The notes beneath the pieces are model-generated. The model saw only the letters and a program-made list of their open reading frames with translations. It made no database searches and was not told where the DNA came from. The position numbers and the translations under genes are program-made. A DNA stretch of 64,000 nt from Vitis vinifera (taxonomy: Eukaryota; Streptophyta; Magnoliopsida; Vitales; Vitaceae), in NCBI RefSeq assembly GCF_030704535.1, contig NC_081807.1, positions 1,839,001-1,903,000 on the forward strand. The letters run 5' to 3'. Shown in pieces: positions 37,340-47,148 of this stretch (its first letter is position 1; each line of letters starts with the position of its first letter).

Positions 37340-38815
37340 GAGTTTAAGACCAAAATAATATATTTATAAAAAAAAATGATAAGAATAGTATCCATTTGAA
37401 AATATTTGTCAAAGTAGTCTTCTTTATCCACGTAAGCATCCACATAGATTTTAAGTGTAAAGAACCACCGTTGGTAACTGTGGTTTTAGAACTTACAAAA
37501 ATTTCCTTAAAACCATAGTTACAAACTGTGGTTTTACAATTTCTCTTAGAACCACAGTTACTAACTGCGGTTTTAAAATAAGTTTCCTTAAAACCACAGT
37601 TACAAACTGTGGTTTTACAATTTCCTAACTTTACAATTATTTTTAATTCGTTCCCATTTCAATGGTGTTATAATTTTAATATTATTTTTAAAATATTTTT
37701 TTTATCAAAACAACCATAAAACCACAGTTATTCAAATTAGTGATGTTATGTTATTCACATGTTTCCTTGATAATTTAAACAAATAAAACTCAAATGCATC
37801 CTAAAGTATAAATGAAATAAATTCTAACTAAATAAATTATTACAACCACTACCTATTTTTCTTTCATATAATTAAAAAATTATACATTTTAACCCAGACA
37901 TAAGTTCAAATCATACTTAATAATAAATAACCTAAAATCATAATCACTGACATTAATTTTCATATGAAAAGATAAAATTTTAAAATAATATAAACAATTT
38001 CTTTAGTTATTTTAAAATTTAAAAATAATATGAATAAATAATTTTCTTTAGTTCATATGTGAAAATATTTGTAAAACAAATAAATATTTTATTTACTATA
38101 AATATATAAATTTTTATGGGAATGCATGTAGACCAAATTATTTTCTCAAAATTTCAAGGAAAATATGAAAAAATAAAGATAATATATATATATATATATT
38201 TTAAAACAGTCGTAACAAAAAAATTTGTGAAAAGCAAAATTCTAAAATCCCATACTTTTTTATACATGAGTCCCCTTAAAAATATTTGTGAAAATTACAA
38301 CATAATTGTAATTTTGATAAAAAAATATTTTAAAAATAATATTAAAATTACAACACCATTAAAATATATGCAGAATGAAAATAATTGTAAAACCACAGTT
38401 ACTAACTGTGGTTTTATGGGTATTTTGATAAAAAAATATTTTAAAAATAATATTAAAATTACAACACCATTAAAATAGATGTGAATTGAAAATAATTGTA
38501 AAACCACAGTTACTAACTGTGGTTTTAAGGGAAATTGTAAAACCACAGTTTGTAACTGTGGTTTTAAGGAAACTTCTTTTAAAACCGCAGTTAGTAACTG
38601 TGGTTCTAAGAGAAATTGTAAAACCACAGTTTGTAACTGTGGTTTTAAGGAAATTTTTGTAAGTACTAAAACCACAGTCACCAACGGTGGTTCTTTACAC
38701 TTAAAATCCATGTGGATGCTTACGTGGATAAAGAAGACTACTTTGACAAATATTTTCAAATGGATACTATTCTTATCATTTTTTTTTATAAATATATTAT
38801 TTTGGTCTTAAACTC
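37340..38815. mobile_element. Mutator-like non-autonomous fold-back element with palindrome arrays
   Basis: The 1,476-bp element is flanked by a perfect 9-bp direct repeat ACTTATACC (37331-37339 and 38816-38824), the size expected of Mutator-like transposition. Its terminal inverted repeats start GAGTTTAAGACCAAAATAAT and run about 380 bp with only a few mismatches seen by eye. Within the arms sit at least ten short palindromes of the form AAACCACAGTT, a 3-5 nt spacer, AACTGTGGTTTT: four on the left (37463-37615) and six on the right (38390-38694). The loop (about 37740-38310) is AT-rich. The right arm has a 111-bp tandem duplication. No transposase is encoded. The 154-codon minus-strand frame here is a by-product of the repeats (KPQLQTVVLQF-like units). 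Mutator assignment rests on the 9-bp duplication and long TIRs. Confidence 0.85.
38311..38532. repeat. 111-bp tandem duplication inside the Mutator-like element
   Basis: Two units beginning ATTTTGATAAAAAAATATTT at 38311 and 38422. Each contains TTACAACACCATTAAAATA and one CCACAGTTACTAACTGTGG palindrome. It breaks the symmetry of the two arms and arose after the element formed. Confidence 0.85.
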
Positions 38816-38824
38816 ACTTATACC

Positions 38825-39214
38825 ATCACTAATGAACCTAGAGAAAGGAGGCCCAACAACTTCAGGTGACGAAATTACATTGATGAAGGCCAGATAAATA
38901 CAAATCGTACCATGAGGCCCGAGGGGCATTTATGAATATGAAGGCCTCCACAGAACTCTAAATCCATTGATCTTGCAAAATCTACTGCATACCCTATTCC
39001 AAGACCCCACTTCTAGATAGGCATCGTCTTCTTCCCTGAAGACAATGACAGTTTTGACTTGTGGGTTTCCTAAGAACTTGGACTTAATCCTTACTCAAAG
39101 CTTACCAACAATGGTGAAGATCACCATTATGACACTGTCTGCTCATTATTGTCTACAAGCTCACAAACTTCAATTGAAAAAAACCAAGACAACTCCACCC
39201 TAGTTTAGAGAATT
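38825..39214. other. short less AT-rich spacer
   Basis: About 390 bp of near-neutral composition after the Mutator-like element. No gene, RNA or transposon end is recognised. Confidence 0.4.
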
Positions 39215-39550
39215 GAAAATAGTTTATGAGAATAGTTTTATAAAATAAAATTTTGTTTGAAAATATGAAACATTTTTAACTTAATTTTAATATTTTTATA
39301 TATATCTTAAAAGTATTTTTTATATATAATATGTTATTTTTAATTATTATACATGTTTATATAATTATATTTTAAAATAATCATCATAAAAAATAATGAA
39401 AACAACTAAAAATATATTATTTGAAAAAATTCATATTTTTTATTTCTAAAAACATAAAATAACAAACAAAATTTTTTGTCAAACATATTTTTTTATATTT
39501 TTGTTTTAGAGAATAAAAAACTACAGTTGAAAACAACTGTCAACGAATCC
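39215..39550. mobile_element. fold-back family copy, opposite orientation
   Basis: Starts AAAATAGTTTATGAGAATAG and carries AAAATTTTGTTTGAAAATAT, TTTTTAATTATTATACATGT and AACAACTAAAAATATATTAT, as in the 25515-25862 copy. It ends in ACAGTTGAAAACAACTGTCA. Confidence 0.55.
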
Positions 39551-40062
39551 TTACTGGTTTCACTCATATTTTCTTGAATTTTTTTTGGTTGAGAGGTATT
39601 TCAATAGTGGAAAAAAGAAAGAAAAAAATTGACACCAATTCAAAATTGGATATATGGGTACTTGGTTTCATTTCCTTCTTCTACATTTATTCCTCCAATC
39701 TAGGGTGCCTAATTTTAGATGGAATATTAAGGGAAAGACAAAGGAAAGAGAAGTTAGGATTAGGATATAGGGACAACAATGGGATGGTTTTAGGGCGAAT
39801 ACCTTATCCCGGCCCATCCCGATTATATAAATAAGAATCTTATCCCCGTTCCTAAAAAGATTTTAACGTGACAAGAGGATATGAGAATTTTTCATACATA
39901 CTTTGTTTAATTTTTTTCTCAAATTTTATATATATTTGAAAAAAATTATATTAAAAATATAATTTAAAAATAATATGGGTTCAAAAACTATCTATTTTAA
40001 GAGGAATAAGAATAAATTTTTTATTTAAAAAATTAGGGTTTGGATGAAAAAATGAAACAATA
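39551..40062. other. AT-rich spacer
   Basis: No gene is supported. An open frame at 39574-39834 has no recognisable domain. Confidence 0.4.
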
Positions 40063-40440
40063 AAATTGTTATTAGAAACTCTTTTTGAAAATGATTTTAT
40101 GTTTTTTAGAGTAAAAAATATAAAAAATACGTTTTGATAACAAAAAATTGTTTTTTATATTTTGTTATTTTAAAAAAAAATTTAAAAGAATATTTTTAAA
40201 TTATTTTATTTTATTTTTACTTGATTTTTAAGAGTTGTTTTAAAAAATAATTATACAAATATGTAAAAATAACTATAAATAAAACATTAGTTATAAAAAT
40301 AAATTTTAAAATATATTTAAAAATAAGTTAAAAGCATTTTAGATTTTCTCGAACATATTTTTATTTTACAAAAATTTAAAAATTATTTTTAAAAACTATT
40401 TTTCAAAATAATTTTAAAAAACAGTTACAAAACACTTCAT
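40063..40440. mobile_element. fold-back family copy
   Basis: Begins with TGTTATTAGAAACTCTTTTT then GAAAATGATTTTATG, carries AATAATTATACAAATATGTA, and ends AACAGTTACAAAACACTTC. Same family and orientation as 34445-34760. Confidence 0.5.
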
Positions 40441-40959
40441 TTTTATTTTAAAAAAGGGATAAGGGTAAAAAGAGAATAGGGGGAATCGTTTGACATTTAT
40501 CCTCTTGTTTCATCACATTGCACATTATTATATTTTATACCTTAAAATTTTTTATTGATAAAACGTATAGATCTAGGAGGAATGGCCTTCTAACCCATTA
40601 AATTAAGTCATACAGGGTCAGTTGGGAGAGAATTTTCCCAACAAAACACCAGACAAAAGGCACACAACTCATACTTCATTTTACAAGTAATATTTTAGTG
40701 GGTTTTGACTCCTCTTTTATCACACTATATGTTAAATGGTTGTATCTTGGTTGGCTTTCTCTAAAATCTCTGCTAAATTTGGTAGAATCTTACAAATTTC
40801 GCAGAAGAGAGAGATGAATTTGCCCCCCTTGTACGCCATCTCATGAGTGTCATTTACCAAACACAAGAAAAACCCAGACCCCTCCCTCTCTTTCTCGAGC
40901 CCCTACCTCACCCCTTGCCACCTTTGTTTCTGTCTCCTTTTTCTCTGTCACCTACCCTG

Positions 40960-40960
<1 letters not shown>

Positions 40961-40992
<32 letters not shown>
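40961..40992 (+). repeat. (CT)n microsatellite upstream of the NRG2-like gene
   Basis: Sixteen CT units in a pyrimidine-rich stretch (40860-40995), about 610 bp before the start codon. It may be core-promoter Y-patch or 5' leader. Confidence 0.9.
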
Positions 40993-40996
<4 letters not shown>

Positions 40997-41257
40997 TTTC
41001 ATTCTCTGATGGGCTGGAGCCAGTGTAGTTTATTAGGAGGTAATGTCACTGCTATAACCTTGTTTAGCAGCTGAAACCAGAATAAAAAAAAGGCCCTCTT
41101 CTCTGCTGGAGCATGTTTTTTTGTAGTCTTTCTCCGTGTTTGTGTGTGTTGAGCTTCAAATGGAACCTACTCATCTCTCTTCTTTTTCCTTAACGTATTC
41201 TCCTGTGAGCCCTTGAGTGCCAGGGACACAACCACAACCTCCATTTTTAGAAGAGAC

Positions 41258-41450
41258 CCACCTTTATTTTTTAGGAGATGAAATGGGTTTGGCTCTGAAG
41301 CTTCTTCCCCAGGAGCAGCATTTTCGGCAAAAATCCACCTTTATTTTTCAAAAGATGAAATGGGCTGCCCTCAAACTTCTCCAAGAGCAGCATTTTTAGC
41401 TAGAATCTACCTTTATTTTTCAAAAGAGGAATGGGTTGCTCTTCTTCCTC
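41258..41450 (+). repeat. three-unit tandem repeat in the 5' leader of the NRG2-like gene
   Basis: Units begin CCACCTTTATTTTT at 41258, 41335 and (as CTACC) 41407, so the periods are 77 and 72 bp. Each continues GATGAAATGGG-TT/GCC-CT and ends with GAGCAGCATTTT. The last unit is truncated. The units build an upstream reading frame. Confidence 0.8.
41283..41399 (+). CDS. upstream ORF in the NRG2-like leader
   Basis: A 38-codon frame from an ATG at 41283 to TAG at 41397-41399, 200 bp before the main start and in a different exon-1 frame position. It encodes a duplicated short peptide (MGLALKLLPQEQHF, then MKWAALKLLQEQHF) because it lies on the leader repeats. It would be translated first only if transcription starts upstream of 41283, which is not shown. 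It may be regulatory or meaningless. Confidence 0.3.
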   Translation: MGLALKLLPQEQHFRQKSTFIFQKMKWAALKLLQEQHF

Positions 41451-41603
41451 TAGTCTATTTCGCTAAAACCCCAAATAAACCACTCATCCTCCATTTTTTT
41501 GCAGAACCCCACCTCCTTTTCATATCTAGAGCCTTCCAAAAAGACCACCTTTCTTACCTTTTCTAACCCAACTCCTTCAGAACCCTTACTGTGGCTAAAA
41601 ACA

Positions 41604-44600
41604 ATGGGATGTGTTGCCTCCAAGCTAGAGGAAGAAGAAGTGGTATCTATTTGCAGAGAGAGAAAAAGGTTCTTGAAGTTAGCTGTGGAGAGAAGATACG
41701 TTCTCGCAGATGCACATTGTAGGTACTATCAAGCCCTCTATGCAGTAGCAGCAGCCATAAAACTTTTTGAAGCTCGCCATTCTTCCCCTTCTTCACCATT
41801 TCTCATCACCTTCCCTCCACCTAGTCCACCATCTCCTCCCATCCAAAATGTTATCTCCAACCCAATGTTCCTCCAACAGGAGCCATCTGAGTCAACCCAA
41901 GAAGCCATTGCTTGTGATTCAGTTGATTCTTCAACACCCTCAGACTCTTCTGAAGAAGAAGAAGAAGAAGAAGAAGAGAAACAGCAGGACACAAAGAGAG
42001 AAGAACAAGTTTGTGGGTACTTTTATATGCAAATGTCACCTTCAACGCCATCACCACAGAAAGAGTTTGGGTGGGATTTCTTCAATCCATTTGATGGGGT
42101 AAGACCAGAGGTGATAAGCGGTTATAGCAGGTTCTCTGAGGATGATTTGAGGGTGGTCAGGGAGGAGGAGGGCATCCCAGAGCTGGAGGATGAAGGGGAT
42201 AGAGGAGAGGAAGAGAACAATGTGGTGGTGAGGGCTGAAGAGAAAGGAAATGGAGAAAATGAGAAGGAGAGTGGAGTTGAAGTTGTGGGAACTGTGATTG
42301 ATGCCAATGTAGGCCAGGAGGAGCAGAAGGGGCTTACAGTTATCGATACCCCGGCCCGGGGAAGGGAACTGTTGGATGCATTGAAGGATATTGAGGACCA
42401 TTTCATTAGGGCTTATGATTCTGGTAAGGATGTCTCCAGGATGCTAGAGGCCAGTAGAGTTCATATGCTCTCTGGTTTGGAGGAAATAAAAGGTGGGTTG
42501 TTTTTTATTTTGCAAGTTTCTTCAGTATTAAAAATTTCCCTTCTTTTGCTTTCATGTTTTAGTTTCTTCACAATGAGTTTTATTTAGGGTTGCAATCCAA
42601 TTTCTGAGATAATCTGCAAATATGGATTGGAGGAAATATAAGGTAGTGGGTATGTACTTTTACTTCACCATTTGTTTGGTTGATGAGAAAACCAAGGAGA
42701 AGCAGAATTTTGTATCTTATGTCTTATGTTGTTTTGCTTTCTCAAAAACAAGCCAAATAACTGTATTAGACAAGTAATGAAATGTCTAAGAATAAAAATT
42801 TAATCTTATTTTCTTTCCGCACATTTACTCAGCAACCAAACAGATACCAGTCTATCAAATTCTAATGTTTTCAGTTTTCTTTGATTCTCATACCTCAGCT
42901 CTTCACCTTGAGCTTGCAATTTATTAATCGACTTCGTCTGCAATCATTTTTTTGAGGAAATGCTCGAATTTTTCACAAGTCTTAATTTCTGTATAGCTTG
43001 ATGAGACTTTCCTTCAATTTCTTTGGGTTTCTATTTGATTTTGGTTCATTGATTTAGTTGTTCATTGCTGGAACTAATTTTCCTTTTATCATTGGATAAC
43101 ATCTAATACTGCAGGGTGGTATCCTGTTAATCCTTGTGGGAAAGGTTTATATATTACTATTGGTTTCTGCTTGAATCTTCTGCCTCTTGCCTTCTTCTTT
43201 TTGCAATTATTACACAACCGAAGCTCCTAAAATTCTCCTAAAATTAACTTAGTTTTTGCTTTCTGGAACTAATTGAGAGGTGGGTCAGCAAGAATTTCTT
43301 CCCATTTCTCTGTTTTGGTTTGTTTTTCGGGTTGTCTTGTCTATGGTTTCATTATTGTAGACTTTCTGTCTTCTTACCTTTTGGCAATGTCTAATATGGT
43401 AGGGCTACCCATGTTCTTTCTCTGTTAGAAACTTTAATGAATTCCTTTAATATTGTTTGAATTTTTCTGGTTTTTTCCTTGGATCATGGTTATGGCTCCC
43501 TTTGGATTTATCATGATTGTGTTTCTCTTCTTATTCCTTAGGTGAGATCTGAATATGATGGAGCTTATCTTTCCTTTCTTTGAATCTTTACCTTCTTCCT
43601 CTTCACATATGGGCTGAAGATTTTTTGGTTTTGTGGAATACATGCACTTCACCCATCCAGTTTTCAATGCAGGGAACTCGACAAAACTCATCCAAGCTAT
43701 CACATGGCACCGTAGCTCATCACGGTCTTCATCCTGTAAGAGTCTTGTGGCATCCAGCTCCAAGAGCTCTTCAACATGGACAGAATATAAGAATGATCTT
43801 TTCGATGATTGTGGAGGAATGAACTCAGGGAGCCATTCATTAACACTGGGAAGGCTGTATGCTTGGGAAAAGAAGCTCTATGATGAGGTTAAGGTAAATT
43901 ATTATGACCCAAAACCCTCCTACCTGCATTAATCTTCAATCCTTTTTCTTGGCTTCTATGCTTTTTGAACTTTTAGGTGTTTTAATCAGCAGTAGATTTT
44001 CTGCATCAGTTGATTTTATATATCGAGTTGCATGAATGAATTAAGCTTGTTATTAGGCTCTGTGTATCGATGGTCAGATCATGTTCTACACATTAGGGCT
44101 TTTTGTTTATCAATGCATGATCCATATTTCCAAACCGAAATATTATTGAGATATTGCATTCTGAATAATCACAATTGATATTTGATCGTCATGCGACCTA
44201 TAAAAGAAAACAGTACCTGATATCAAAGACAAATGGTATCTGGGTCCAAATCAATCATGTGAAAAATAGCGTTCTGAACTGAGAAAGCAGCAAAATCCCA
44301 TTAGGGTTCTCAGCTAAATTCTTGATTACTGCCCATTTTGCTATGGCTTGCCAGCTATCTCAGCTGTTCCCAAAGAAAAATCTCAGGTGATCCTTGCTGT
44401 AAGCTCTGTAGATGATGACAGTATCTTCTTCACTGGCATTCATAAAATGGATGGAGCCGAGTGACATGGCTCATGCCTTACTTCCATTGCATTGTGAGCT
44501 TTTTCATTGATTCACATGTTGCATTCCTTGCTCCTTAGGCTGGAGACAGTACTCGGAAAATTTACGAGAGGAAGTGTTCACAACTGAGAAACAAGGATGT

Positions 44601-45705
44601 GAGAGGAGATGATGAACTTTCTGTGGACAAAACCAGAGCTGCAGTGAAGGATTTATATGCCAGAATCTTGGTTGCAATAAGGAGTGCTGAGTCGATCTCA
44701 AAAAGAATTCAGAAACTGAGGGATGAAGAACTGCAGCCCCAGATAATGGAGCTGTTAAAAGGGTAAGGAAAGTGTATTGTAGGAAACCGAGCATGCTCGC
44801 ATTTTAGGGTTTATCTGTGGGTTTCTCTGGTTTTCTATTTTCCTTTTTCCTTGTGCAGCCTAATGCAAACCTGGAAGATAATGTTGGAATCCCATCAAAC
44901 CCAGAACCAGATTCTGTTTGAAGTGAAGTCTTTTACCTGCCCATCGTATGGGAAATTCTGCAATGAGTCTCACCGGCTTGCAACTCTTCAGTTGGAGGCT
45001 GAGCTTCTGAATTGGCGTGCATGCTTCGGGGAGTATATTATGGCACAAAAAGCGTATATTGAAGCTCTCCATGGATGGCTCTCCAAGTTTGTAGTCCCTG
45101 AGGTTGAATTCTGCTCACGAGGCAGACGCTCAGCTCCGCCATGCCCAGCCAATGGGCCACCGCTGCTCATAACCTGCCATGATTGGCTATCTTCCTTACA
45201 GAAGTTGCCAGACGAGACTGTTTCCCGAGCCATGAAAAGCTTTGGGAAGGATATAAAAGCTTTGTGGGTTCATCAAGGGGAGGAACAGCAACAGAAGAGG
45301 AAGGTGGATGGTCTTGCGAAAGAGCTTGACAGGAGGATTCTAGCCTTCCAGAAGGCAGAGAACAGAGTCCTCGAGTTCAAGCTTTCAGAACAGAAACCTG
45401 AGCCAGACGGGCAGCATCAAGATGAGTACTTGACAGAGAAGAGGGATCTCCTGGACATGTTCAGAAGGAAGCTGGATGTAGAGAAGGAAAAACACCATAA
45501 TTGCATGCAAGAAACACAAAGAGTCACATTGAATGGGATTCAGACTGGGTTTTCTTCGGTTTTCGAGTCCTTGACAGAGTTCTGCAAGGCTTCTCTGAAA
45601 ATGTATAATGACCTTGTGAACTACAGTGAGAGTGCTGAAAAAGCTGGGAACCCATCATACATAGAGGGAGGATCCCAGGTTGAAGAAGAGGATGGAAGCA
45701 GGTAA
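41604..45705 (+). CDS. DUF630/DUF632 protein, NRG2/REL2-like
   Basis: Plant-specific family whose studied members include Arabidopsis NRG2 (nitrate signalling) and rice REL2 (leaf shape); the role here is inferred from family only. Coding exons: 41604-42492, 43673-43893, 44539-44762, 44859-45705, GT/AG and in phase, giving 726 aa. The start MGCVASKLEEEE gives Gly2/Cys3, a predicted N-myristoylation and palmitoylation site suggesting membrane attachment. DUF630 (about 1-60) holds CRERKRFLKLAVERRY and AHCRYYQALYAVAAAI. A Pro/Ser-rich linker and an acidic run of Glu (near 116-127, from a GAA microsatellite at 41952-41978) follow. DUF632 begins around residue 294 and contains LYAWEKKLYDEVK, KIYERKC and LMQTWKIMLESHQTQ; its C-terminal part is coiled-coil-like and rich in Lys/Glu. 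Intron 1 is 1.2 kb. An in-frame upstream extension exists but lacks conservation, so the MGC start is chosen. Confidence 0.9.
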
Positions 45706-47148
45706 ACACTAGGAAATTGTACATTAGATTGTGTTGAAGCAACTTGCTGAGACACATTTATTTATAATTCTAGCAGGGTTTCTTTTCCACAAGCCGCTTA
45801 TTGTTTATCATCAATAGATGTAATGTTTGCCCAGTTTTGTTGCAAAACCTGTAAAATTTCCCAGTTTCTGAAACTTTCTTTGGAAAAATGCCCGAGAAAT
45901 GTTGAACGGGTAGTAATTCAGGTGGGTGATCCTTGTAAGTAGTGGTTTTTGGTGTTGAATAGAAGAGAGTTTCATTAAGTATTTGATTGATAGGTCCCTC
46001 TGAACCATATGAAGATGCTTAGGAGAAACTGTAAAAGGATTTGAAAGCATCTTGAGGCTTTGTTTCTGAAAGTTGCAGCAGTTTGCAGTAGCTGAAAAAG
46101 AGCTTCCTTTTAGAGGTTTTTTTGTGAGTGTGCTCATCATTTCCACAACTAAAAAACATTAGATGAGAATGACAACAAATAGAAAAGAACAATGAAGATG
46201 CACGAGGTTCTCTTTATGCTGGTCAAATTGGATTGGAAATCACTTTCACCTTATCCTCAAATTTTTTCCCCTTTTTCCTTTTAATATTTCCCATTAGTCA
46301 GATAACAAGAATGCCCTTGAGGCCTGGCTCAGTGGTAAAGGACTGGAGAGGGATTGTGAGGGAATAAAAATTTACCCATCAAGAAAACAGGAATTCAGAC
46401 AAGCTAGTCATTATCCTAACTGTTGACCAAGGAAAACCCAGGGTGATATGGGCCCATTTACCCTCCATCCTATGCCACTTAAATATTAAAAAGACTCGAA
46501 ACTTTTGAGTTTTGATTCATTATCATAGGACGAGACTATAGAGCTATATCTTAAAGGGCTTTTTTCTTTTATTTTAGGAGCTAAAATATCAAGAAATGGC
46601 CAGAAGCAACACAATCAAGTATTCTTTTGATGCTCAACTTAAGGGAAATTTGACAGCTTCCAAGGGAAACTGGTTCTGATTGCTGTAATAGCAATTCAAT
46701 CAGAACCCCTTAAATATGCATAGCACAAATACTTTCTACTCAAAAGTAATCAACTTAGAACTAAGCCAGGGATTCAAGGGTCGGGCTCGATTTAGTTTCA
46801 ATAATGCAAGCAGCATTCTGACCTAAACAACATGCAAAATCATGGAAGTGCATATCTTAAATGACCAACCAGAAATCAATACAAATTATTTAAGAGGCTT
46901 TTATACAAAAATAAAGGCAGAATTAAGGTTGTTTAATTTCCAATGTTTTCCATGATTTTATTAATAAGATGCAGATCACACCAGCAGAGAAGGGAGCTGC
47001 AAAAGTATAAAATCTTTAAATGATTCAAGTTCCACTACATTCTATTTGTACAATATGTGCTGATACAGGGTCCTAACATAGCGTGTTAAGATCTTGCAAA
47101 AGAATAATTATAGGTCTCACAATTTAGTTATGATTACAGTCTTCTCTC
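45706..47148. other. convergent 3' flanks of the NRG2-like and CPP1 genes
   Basis: Tail-to-tail spacer of 1.4 kb holding both 3' UTRs. A 111-codon minus-strand frame at 45811-46146 has no recognisable domain. At 46320-46345 GGCCTGGCTCAGTGGTAAAG resembles a tRNA A-box, but no B-box follows. Confidence 0.45.

Noticed and set aside
37463..38694. CRISPR-like array of regularly spaced palindromes
   Set aside because: The genome is a plant; spacers are not unique, the units lie within inverted repeats with a 9-bp target duplication, and no cas genes exist.
38295..38759. 154-codon minus-strand open frame with KPQLQTVVLQ repeats
   Set aside because: Generated by the palindrome array of the Mutator-like element; period and content follow the DNA repeat.
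41738..42406. Several minus-strand frames rich in Ser
   Set aside because: Antisense shadows of the acidic and Pro/Ser-rich coding exon 1 of the DUF630/632 gene.
45811..46146. 111-codon minus-strand open frame
   Set aside because: Sits in the probable 3' UTR of the DUF630/632 gene, has no recognisable domain and no splice partners.
46318..46360. A-box-like GGCTCAGTGGTAAAGGA suggesting a SINE or tRNA
   Set aside because: No B-box or stem-forming partner follows within 60 bases.
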